Below are positions 57,578 through 64,000 of a DNA stretch of 64,000 nucleotides, one piece after another. A program made the translations under genes and the position numbers. Every line of letters begins with the position of its first letter. Within the stretch, counting starts at the first letter, position 1. The notes beneath the pieces are model-generated. The model was given only the letters and a program-made list of their open reading frames with translations. It was not told where the DNA came from and ran no database searches. This stretch comes from Pseudomonas sp. PDNC002 (GTDB taxonomy: Bacteria; Pseudomonadota; Gammaproteobacteria; Pseudomonadales; Pseudomonadaceae): contig NZ_CP070356.1 in assembly GCF_016919445.1 (NCBI RefSeq), forward strand, positions 6,141,502 to 6,205,501, given 5' to 3'.

Positions 57578-59710
57578 ATGCACACCTTCTTCCTCGCACC
57601 GACCGGTTTCGGTGTCGGTCTGACGTCCACCAGCCTGGGCCTGATCCGCGCCCTGCAACGCGCCGGCCTGAAGGTCGGTTTCTTCAAGCCCATCGCCCAG
57701 CCCCACGCCGGGGACGACGGCCCGGAGCGCTCCAGCGAGCTGGTCGCGCGCACCCACGGCCTCAACGCCCCCCCCCCGCTGTCGCTGTCCAAGGTCGAGC
57801 GTATGCTCGGCGACGGCCTGCTCGATGAGCTGCTCGAAGACATCGTCGGCATGTACAACAGCGCCGCCGTGGACAAGGACGTGATGATCGTCGAAGGCAT
57901 GGTGCCGACCAAGCACGCCAGCTATGCCGCGCGCATCAACGCCCACCTGGCGCGTAGCGTGGATGCCGAAGTCATCCTCGTCTCCGCGCCGGACAACGAG
58001 ACGGTGAGCGAGCTGTCCGACCGCATCGAAATTCTCGCCCAGCTGTTCGGCGGCCCGCGCGATCCGCACCTGGCCGGCCTGATCGTGAACAAGGTGCGCG
58101 GTGGCGAGAGCGATGACATGCCCCGCGACGCCGAGGCCGCTGCGCGGTTATTCGGCGAGCGCCTGAAGGAACACTCACCGCTGCTGCGCGACGGCGACGT
58201 GCGCCTGCTCGGCTGCATCCCGTGGCAGGACGAGATGAACGCCCCGCGCACCCGCGACGTGGCCGACCTGCTGGACGCCAGCGTGCTCAACGCCGGCGAC
58301 TACGAACAACGCCGCGTGCAGAAGATCATCCTCTGCGCGCCCTCCGCCCCCAACACCGTGCACCTGCTCAAACCCGGCGTGCTGGTGGTGGTGCCGGGCG
58401 ATCGTGATGACATCATCCTCGCCGCCTGCCTGGCCGCCATGAACGGCGTGCCGCTGGCCGGCCTGCTGCTGTGTTCCGGCCTGATGCCCGATGCACGGAT
58501 CATGGAGCTGTGCCGCAGCGCGCTGCAGAGCGGCCTGCCGGTGCTCACGGTGAAGACCGGCTCGTTCGACACCGCTGGCGATCTCAGCGGGATGAACAAG
58601 GAAATCCCGGTGGATGACCGTGAACGCGCCGAGCGCGTCACCGAGTTCGTCGCCGAACACATCGATTTCGAATGGCTGAAAGAACGCTGCGGCTCCCCCC
58701 ATGAGCTGCGCCTGTCGCCACCAGTGTTCCGCTACCAGTTGACCCAGCGTGCCAACCGCGCCGGCAAGCGCATCGTCCTGCCCGAAGGCAGCGAGCCGCG
58801 TACCGTGCAGGCCGCCGCTATCTGCCACGCTCGCGGCATCGCCCGCTGCGTGCTGCTGGCCAAGCCGGACGACGTGCAGGCCGTGGCGCAGATGCTGGGC
58901 ATCGTGCTGCCCGAGGACCTGGAGATCGTCGATCCGGACCTGGTGCGCAGTCGCTATGTCGAGCCCATGGTCGACCTACGCAAGGGCAAGAGCCTGAACG
59001 CGCCGATGGCCGAGCAGCAGTTGGAAGACAACGTCGTGCTGGGCACCATGATGCTGGCTCTCGACGAAGTGGATGGGCTGGTCTCCGGCGCCATCCACAC
59101 CACCGCCAACACCATCCGCCCGGCCCTGCAGCTGATCAAGACCGCGCCCGGCTACAACCTGGTGTCCTCGGTGTTCTTCATGCTGCTGCCCGACCAGGTG
59201 GTGGTCTATGGCGACTGCGCGGTGAATCCCGATCCTTCGGCCAGTGACCTGGCGGAGATCGCCCTGCAGAGTGCCGCCTCGGCGCAGTCCTTCGGCATCA
59301 CCCCGCGCGTGGCGATGATCAGCTACTCCACCGGCGAATCCGGAACCGGCGCAGATGTCGAGAAAGTCCGCGAAGCTACGCGCATCGCGCGGGAAAAACG
59401 CCCCGATCTGTTGATTGACGGTCCCTTGCAGTATGATGCCGCCGCCATCGCCAGCGTGGGTCGTTTGAAGGCCCCCGAGAGCCAGGTGGCCGGACGCGCC
59501 AACGTGTTCGTGTTCCCCGACCTGAACACCGGGAACACCACCTACAAGGCGGTCCAGCGCAGCGCCGACTGCGTCAGCATCGGGCCGATGCTGCAGGGCC
59601 TGCGCAAACCGGTGAACGACCTGTCACGCGGTGCGCTGGTGGACGACATCGTCTACACCATCGCACTGACCGCGATCCAGGCGGACAGCGGCAAGGACGA
59701 TCAGGGCTGA
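57578..59710 (+). CDS. pta: Phosphate acetyltransferase
   Basis: This 710-residue protein has the long Pta layout: an N-terminal P-loop-like regulatory domain (LAPTGFGVGLTSTSLGLIRALQR), a middle DRTGG-type domain, and the C-terminal catalytic PTA_PTB domain (~385-700: IVLPEGSEPRTVQAA; NVVLGTMMLA; SGAIHTTANTIRPALQ; DGPLQYDAA; FPDLNTGNTTYKAVQ). It converts acetyl-CoA and phosphate to acetyl phosphate. A run of ten C (57768-57777) occurs within codons 64-67 and is in frame as given. Confidence 0.96.
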   Translation: MHTFFLAPTGFGVGLTSTSLGLIRALQRAGLKVGFFKPIAQPHAGDDGPERSSELVARTHGLNAPPPLSLSKVERMLGDGLLDELLEDIVGMYNSAAVDKDVMIVEGMVPTKHASYAARINAHLARSVDAEVILVSAPDNETVSELSDRIEILAQLFGGPRDPHLAGLIVNKVRGGESDDMPRDAEAAARLFGERLKEHSPLLRDGDVRLLGCIPWQDEMNAPRTRDVADLLDASVLNAGDYEQRRVQKIILCAPSAPNTVHLLKPGVLVVVPGDRDDIILAACLAAMNGVPLAGLLLCSGLMPDARIMELCRSALQSGLPVLTVKTGSFDTAGDLSGMNKEIPVDDRERAERVTEFVAEHIDFEWLKERCGSPHELRLSPPVFRYQLTQRANRAGKRIVLPEGSEPRTVQAAAICHARGIARCVLLAKPDDVQAVAQMLGIVLPEDLEIVDPDLVRSRYVEPMVDLRKGKSLNAPMAEQQLEDNVVLGTMMLALDEVDGLVSGAIHTTANTIRPALQLIKTAPGYNLVSSVFFMLLPDQVVVYGDCAVNPDPSASDLAEIALQSAASAQSFGITPRVAMISYSTGESGTGADVEKVREATRIAREKRPDLLIDGPLQYDAAAIASVGRLKAPESQVAGRANVFVFPDLNTGNTTYKAVQRSADCVSIGPMLQGLRKPVNDLSRGALVDDIVYTIALTAIQADSGKDDQG

Positions 59711-59790
59711 AGGCCCCTGGCACGAGGATGTGCCTCTAGAACGCTTCACGCGCCCGGCCAACCGGGCGCCTACGTATAAGGATTTCCTCG

Positions 59791-60705
59791 ATGCTCAGTT
59801 TCCTCCCTCTGGTCGTTCGCGGCGTCATTGCGAGCCTGCTGCTGTTCCTCAACACCGTTTGCTGGGCCACGCTGCTGCTCGGCATGACGCTGGTCAAGAT
59901 CGTCCTGCCGTTCACCGCGGCGCAGAGCGTTTGCAGCAAGATCATGAGCCTGATCGCCGAAAGCTGGATCGCCTGCAACAAGGGCTGGATGAACCTGGTG
60001 CGCAGCACTCACTGGAACGTCGAGGGCCTGCAAGGACTGGTGTACGACCATTCCTATCTGGTTACCAGCAACCACCAGAGCTGGGTGGACATCCTGGTCC
60101 TGCAGTATCAGTTGAACCGTCGCATTCCGCTGCTGCGCTTCTTCCTCAAGCAGGAGCTGATCTGGGTCCCGATCATCGGCCTGTGCTGGTGGGCGCTCGA
60201 TTTCCCCTTCATGAAGCGCTACACCAAGGCGTACCTGGCCAAGTACCCGGAAAAGAAAGGCAAGGACCTGGAAACCACCCGCAAGGCGTGCGCCAAGTTC
60301 AGCCGTATTCCGGTGTCGATCTTCAACTTCCTCGAAGGCACCCGCTTCACCCAGGACAAGCATGACGAACAGGCCTCGCCGTTCCAGCACCTGCTCAAGC
60401 CCAAGGCCGGCGGTATTGCCTTCGTCCTCGACGCCATGGGCGAACAGCTCAAGACCCTGGTGAACGTCACCATTCATTACCCCGATGGCCGCCCGACCTT
60501 CTGGTGCCTGATGTCCGGCAAGCTGCGCTCGGTGGTGGTGCGCTTCGAGGAGCTGGAGATCCCGCGCCAGTTCATCGGCAAGAGCTACGACCAGGACGAG
60601 GGCTACCGCGCCGAGTTCCAGCTGTGGGTAAACCAGCTGTGGGAGCGCAAGGACCAGTTGCTGGCCCAGTTGCACCGCGAGTTCCCGGCCAGCGCCAAGG
60701 CCTGA
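59791..60705 (+). CDS. Lysophospholipid-type acyltransferase
   Basis: The 304-residue protein has the PlsC-family motifs NHQSWVD (His95, Asp100: HX4D), the Arg-containing block around LKQELIWVPIIG, and FLEGTR (Glu182). An N-terminal hydrophobic anchor spans ~7-38. It resembles the YihG/LPLAT group that acylates lysophosphatidic acid or other lysophospholipids at the inner membrane. It follows pta by 80 bp, as PA0834 follows PA0835 (from memory). Confidence 0.9.
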   Translation: MLSFLPLVVRGVIASLLLFLNTVCWATLLLGMTLVKIVLPFTAAQSVCSKIMSLIAESWIACNKGWMNLVRSTHWNVEGLQGLVYDHSYLVTSNHQSWVDILVLQYQLNRRIPLLRFFLKQELIWVPIIGLCWWALDFPFMKRYTKAYLAKYPEKKGKDLETTRKACAKFSRIPVSIFNFLEGTRFTQDKHDEQASPFQHLLKPKAGGIAFVLDAMGEQLKTLVNVTIHYPDGRPTFWCLMSGKLRSVVVRFEELEIPRQFIGKSYDQDEGYRAEFQLWVNQLWERKDQLLAQLHREFPASAKA

Positions 60706-60716
60706 CCCGGCTTTTG

Positions 60717-60785
60717 TAGGAGCGGACTCCGTCCGCGATGACTTCGCCACACGCCGGATACCATCGCGGACGAAGTCCGCTCCTA
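60717..60785. repeat. Inverted repeat of the TAGGAGCGGA type
   Basis: Two 24-bp arms start with TAGGAGCGGACTCCGTCCGC and end with the near-complement GAAGTCCGCTCCTA, with a 21-bp spacer. The same family occurs at 50266 and 5526. Confidence 0.8.
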
Positions 60786-60806
60786 GAAATCCCAAACGTC
60801 AGACAC

Positions 60807-60835
60807 AAAAAAGCCCGCCAATCGGCGGGCTTTTT
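60807..60835. terminator. Bidirectional Rho-independent terminator
   Basis: AAGCCCGCC-AATC-GGCGGGCTT with six A before and five T after. It lies between the convergent acyltransferase and OmpA-like genes. Confidence 0.9.
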
Positions 60836-60847
60836 CATGGGCGATGC

Positions 60848-61561
60848 TTACTGCTGGTATTGCTGGGTCTGCGCGCCCGGCAGCGCCTTCAGGTTCACTT
60901 CCACGCGGCGGTTCTGCGCGCGGCCGTTGGCATCGGCGTTGGAGGCAATCGGCTGGTCCGGACCCATGCCGCGGGTGCTCACGCGGGTGCCGTCGACACC
61001 CTGGGAAGTCAGGTAGGTCGCGACCGACTGCGCACGGCGCTGGGACAGGTCCATGTTGTGCTGGCGGCTGCCGGTGCTGTCGGTGTAGCCGACGATCTCG
61101 ATGCTGTTCTGGTTGAACTCCTTGAAGGAGTTGGCCAGGTTGTTCAGCGGGGTATAGAAGGACGGCGCAATGTTTGCCGAATCGGTGGCGAAGGTGATGT
61201 TGCCCGGCATGATCAGCTTGATGTCGTCACCCTGGCGCTCGACCTGCACACCGGTGCCCTGCATCTGCTGGCGCAGCTTGGCTTCCTGCTTGTCGGCGTA
61301 GTAGCCGTAGCCGGCGGCGGCGGCACCGATGGCGGCTGCGCCGATCATCGCGCCCTTGCCACGGTTGTCGTGGTTGATCGCGGCACCGGCGACGGCACCG
61401 GCCAGCGCGCCCAGCGCACCGTACTTGGCGGTCTTGCTCATGCCACTCTCGGCCGGCGGGGCCTGGGTATTGGGGTCATAGGGGTTCTGGGAGGCGCAAC
61501 CGGCCATGAGGGCAAGGGCGGTGGCAGCCGCAACCATGGACAGACTACGTGCGGTGAACAT
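60848..61561 (-). CDS. OmpA-like peptidoglycan-associated lipoprotein
   Basis: This 237-residue protein has a lipoprotein signal with LALMAGC (Cys22), a Gly/Ala-rich membrane-like glycine-zipper segment (~47-90, KYGALGALAGAVAGAAINHD ...), and a C-terminal OmpA domain (~110-225; GYTDSTGSRQHNMDLSQRRAQSV and NRRVEV). It anchors to the outer membrane and binds peptidoglycan. The start at 61561 was chosen over 61594 because it begins the signal peptide. Confidence 0.9.
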   Translation of the reverse strand: MFTARSLSMVAAATALALMAGCASQNPYDPNTQAPPAESGMSKTAKYGALGALAGAVAGAAINHDNRGKGAMIGAAAIGAAAAGYGYYADKQEAKLRQQMQGTGVQVERQGDDIKLIMPGNITFATDSANIAPSFYTPLNNLANSFKEFNQNSIEIVGYTDSTGSRQHNMDLSQRRAQSVATYLTSQGVDGTRVSTRGMGPDQPIASNADANGRAQNRRVEVNLKALPGAQTQQYQQ

Positions 61562-61645
61562 GTCGGATGACTCCTCGAATAGCGAAACACCCATTAGCGG
61601 GCGGCAGGTTAGAGCGTAGGTCGTGCAAATAATTCCGTAACAACC

Positions 61646-62287
61646 TTAAGCACGGATGAAGGGGTTCTCCCGCATCTCGTCACCCAGGCAGGTGTCCGGG
61701 CCGTGACCGGTGACCACGGTTGCCTCTTCGTCCAGCGAATACAGGCGATCGCGGATCGATCGCTCGATGGTGGCGTAGTCGCCACCCCACAGGTCGGTAC
61801 GGCCAATGCTGCGACGGAACAGGGTGTCGCCGGCGATCAGCAGCTTGTCCTTGGGGAACCAGAAGCTCATCGAGCCCGGCGTATGCCCCGGCGTGTGCAG
61901 CGCCACGCCGCAGCCGCAGGCCAGTTCCTCGTCATCGGCCAGCCACTGGTCCGGCGAAGGCACTGGAGTATAAGGGACGCCGAACATGCGGCACTGCATC
62001 TCCAAGTTATCCCAGAGGAACTGGTCGTCCTTGTGCAGGTGCAGGGTGGCGCCGGTCTTCTCCTTCATCTGCCCGGAGGCAAGGAAGTGATCGAGATGCG
62101 CATGGGTGTGGATAATGCTGACCACCTTCAGCCCCAGCGCATCGAGGCGCTGGAGGATAAGTTCGTGGTCGCCACCCGGATCGACGACGATGGCCTTCTT
62201 CGTCAGCGGATCGCCGATGATGGTGCAGTTGCACTGCAGGGGGCCAACGGGGAAGGTTTCGCGGATGAGGGCAGGCTGATCGGTCAT
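61646..62287 (-). CDS. Glyoxalase II-like metallo-beta-lactamase-fold hydrolase
   Basis: The 213-residue protein has the MBL metal motif THAHLDH (His62, His64, Asp66, His67) and a later TPGHTPGS (His ligand), AGDTLF (Asp) and a terminal GHGPDT. The layout is that of the short, YcbL-type glyoxalase II relatives, which hydrolyse thioesters such as S-lactoylglutathione. The start at 62287 (MTDQPALIRE) is preferred over 62350. Confidence 0.9.
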   Translation of the reverse strand: MTDQPALIRETFPVGPLQCNCTIIGDPLTKKAIVVDPGGDHELILQRLDALGLKVVSIIHTHAHLDHFLASGQMKEKTGATLHLHKDDQFLWDNLEMQCRMFGVPYTPVPSPDQWLADDEELACGCGVALHTPGHTPGSMSFWFPKDKLLIAGDTLFRRSIGRTDLWGGDYATIERSIRDRLYSLDEEATVVTGHGPDTCLGDEMRENPFIRA

Positions 62288-62406
62288 CGGTTGCTCCGGA
62301 GCGGTGAGCGGCCAGCGAAGCCGGCATGGCTTTCGGCGGCCGAATGGCACCTATATTGCAGCAACTCACCTGAAAAAGAACAAGATCGAATGCAGAGAGC
62401 AATGCG

Positions 62407-63219
62407 ATGCAACTGAGCAACCTGTTGGCCACCCAGGCCAGCGCCGACTGGAACCAGAACCTCGCGCGACTGCTGGAGCACAAGGGCCACCCGGACTTTC
62501 CGGTGCTGCTGTCACACACCCTGCAGCCCGTCCTGGCCCACGACAACGTGATCATCAAGGCGTACCACGGCGACGGTTGCCCGCGCATTCTCTACGAGGA
62601 CTACCCGGACCAGCTCCACGCCGAATACATCGAACGCTACCTCGACGGCATGTATCGCCTGGACCCGGTATCCAACTCGATCCGCGATGGCGTGAGCAGC
62701 GGCATCCTGCGCGTCAACCAACGCACCAGCCAGCTGCACGGCAGCGATTACTACAAGCACTACTACCGCGAACTGCGACTGGACGACGAGATCGACATTC
62801 TCTTCGACGACTGCGACGACACCGTGCTGGTCATGTCCATCGGACGGCGCGAGCGAAACCTGGCCACCACCGCCGAACTCCGCGCCCTGCGCAACCTCTA
62901 CCCGCTGCTGCAGCACCTGCTGGGGGGCTTTGCGCAGAGCCGCGAAAGCCCCGCCCAGCCACCGAACGAAGACAGCCTGACGCGGGCATTGGCATCCTTC
63001 GCCGGCGGCCTGCTGACGCCGCGCGAGCAGGAAATCGCCCGGCTGATGCTGCAGGGCAACTCCAGCAAGCTGATCGCGCGCCAACTGAACATCAGCCAGG
63101 CGACCGTCAAGGTGCACCGGCGCAACCTCTATACGCGGCTCGGCGTACGCTCCGAGCTGCAACTCTGCGATCTGTTCCTCCGCCATTCCGCCAGCGGACT
63201 GCTGCCTCTACCGCGCTGA
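62407..63219 (+). CDS. LuxR-type HTH transcriptional regulator
   Basis: This 270-residue protein has a C-terminal LuxR HTH (~200-262: LTPREQEIARLMLQGNSSKLIARQLNISQATVKVHRRNLYTRLGVRSE). The N-terminal ~170 residues do not look like an acyl-homoserine-lactone domain: I see no W/Y/D pattern typical of LuxR autoinducer domains. It is divergent from the glyoxalase II-like gene and precedes the deacetylase gene, so it may regulate that gene. Confidence 0.85.
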   Translation: MQLSNLLATQASADWNQNLARLLEHKGHPDFPVLLSHTLQPVLAHDNVIIKAYHGDGCPRILYEDYPDQLHAEYIERYLDGMYRLDPVSNSIRDGVSSGILRVNQRTSQLHGSDYYKHYYRELRLDDEIDILFDDCDDTVLVMSIGRRERNLATTAELRALRNLYPLLQHLLGGFAQSRESPAQPPNEDSLTRALASFAGGLLTPREQEIARLMLQGNSSKLIARQLNISQATVKVHRRNLYTRLGVRSELQLCDLFLRHSASGLLPLPR

Positions 63220-63401
63220 TCCACGCCTACCCATCCGCCTCATCACTGTTCCCGCAGGGAACACGGCTGCCTGTTGCCTGACGGGGGCTCTACCCCCACG
63301 GGTGTATTTACCCTCCTCCGGCGCCTTCCTACTCTCGCCCTGCCTTGCCCAATCCGCCTGCGCACAGTGCAGCACCCCGAACAACAACAAGGATTACGCC
63401 A

Positions 63402-64000
63402 ATGACCACGGCATTCGTCTGGCATGAACACTACATGTGGCACGACACCGGCAACTACGCCGGCCTGTTCGCGCCCGGCCTGGGCGTCCAGCCCGGCCTG
63501 CATTTCGAGAACGCGGAAACCAAGCGCCGGCTGCGCAACCTGCTGGAAGTCAGCGGCCTGGCCGAACGACTGCTGGCGGTCAAGCCAGTGCCCGCGACCG
63601 AAGAGCAACTGCTGCGGGTGCACACCCCGGCCTACCTCTCGCACTTGCAGGAGCTCAGCGCCGGACGCGGCGGCGACGCCGGCGACAACACGCCCTTTGG
63701 CCACGGCAGCTACGACATCGCCCGGCTGTCCGCTGGCGGTGTGATCCAGGCGGTCAAACACGTGTTGCGCGGCGACGCACGCAACGCCTACGCCCTGGTG
63801 CGGCCGCCGGGCCACCACGCCGAGGCGGACCGCGGTCGCGGCTTCTGCCTGCTGGCCAACGCATCCGTGGCCGCCCAGGCCGCAATGGTCGAGCACGGTC
63901 TGGAACGCATTGCCGTGGTCGATTGGGACGTGCACCACGGCAACGGCTCGCAGAGTATTTTCTGGGAAGACCCACGGGTACTGACCGTTTCCCTGCACCA
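63402..64000 (+). CDS. HDAC-superfamily deacetylase (class II-like, 3' end beyond window)
   Basis: The reading frame opens at ATG 63402 and is still open at the window end (about 199 residues present of a usual ~370). It begins MTTAFVWHEHYMWHDTGNYA and contains ALVRPPGHHAEADRGRGFC (active-site His pair) and VVDWDVHHGNGSQSIFW (Asp/His zinc ligands), as in bacterial HDAC-like amidohydrolases of the HDAH type. The second zinc Asp and catalytic Tyr lie beyond the window. Its natural substrate is unknown. Confidence 0.88.
   Translation, partial: MTTAFVWHEHYMWHDTGNYAGLFAPGLGVQPGLHFENAETKRRLRNLLEVSGLAERLLAVKPVPATEEQLLRVHTPAYLSHLQELSAGRGGDAGDNTPFGHGSYDIARLSAGGVIQAVKHVLRGDARNAYALVRPPGHHAEADRGRGFCLLANASVAAQAAMVEHGLERIAVVDWDVHHGNGSQSIFWEDPRVLTVSLH

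Overview
The window is GC-rich, densely packed bacterial chromosome. Gene content and order point to Pseudomonas, close to the P. aeruginosa lineage but not that species (compare the P. nitroreducens/citronellolis/knackmussii group). From memory, two blocks match P. aeruginosa PAO1 order: flavodoxin-cupin-folM-folE-folX (about PA3435-PA3439), and trxB-GGDEF-cysZ plus glycosyltransferase ... OYE ... GPx-slyD ... ackA-pta-acyltransferase-OmpA (about PA0833-PA0849). These assignments are recalled, not searched. No rRNA, tRNA, CRISPR array, insertion sequence or complete prophage was seen.

Layout. 0-5.5 kb: a holin/antiholin-like membrane pair with a divergent LysR regulator, then a pterin operon (folM-folE-folX) for tetrahydromonapterin, and two small conserved genes. 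5.6-16.5 kb: a LysR regulator divergent from a tightly overlapping eight-gene catabolic operon: GMC oxidoreductase, enolase-superfamily enzyme, aldehyde dehydrogenase, a complete oligopeptide-type ABC importer and a GlcG/HbpS-like protein. 16.6-25.0 kb: a second catabolic module on both sides of another LysR regulator: amino-acid binding protein and acetylpolyamine-amidohydrolase-like deacetylase on one side; ABC permease, ATPase, class III aminotransferase, two CoA-transferase subunits and thiolase on the other. The enzyme set matches the old biochemical pathway for L-beta-lysine / N6-acetyl-beta-lysine degradation in Pseudomonas. A 32-bp element with a LysR-type T-N11-A core precedes both arms, which suggests one regulon.

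25.0-29.2 kb: conserved core (trxB, a CHASE4-PAS-GGDEF cyclase, cysZ). 29.2-47.8 kb: an accessory stretch where, as I recall, P. aeruginosa carries plcH/plcR and a ceramidase. It holds a cluster of small stress-type genes (CsbD-like, hemerythrin, tiny membrane and disordered proteins, a fatty-acid desaturase), a large hybrid kinase with an HD-GYP response regulator, a 5'-truncated autotransporter barrel, a run of four small lipoproteins, an AT-richer orphan gene, and a divergent secreted papain-fold protein. Copies of a degenerate intergenic motif are scattered through its last 6 kb.

47.8-64.0 kb: core again. It includes a GT4 glycosyltransferase, a DegV protein, an OYE reductase with its TetR regulator (an identical 14-bp operator-like sequence before each), a LysR-CMD-tautomerase-nitroreductase group, glutathione peroxidase, slyD, ackA-pta, a lysophospholipid-type acyltransferase, an OmpA-like lipoprotein, a glyoxalase-II-like hydrolase, a LuxR regulator and a second histone-deacetylase-family enzyme cut by the window end.
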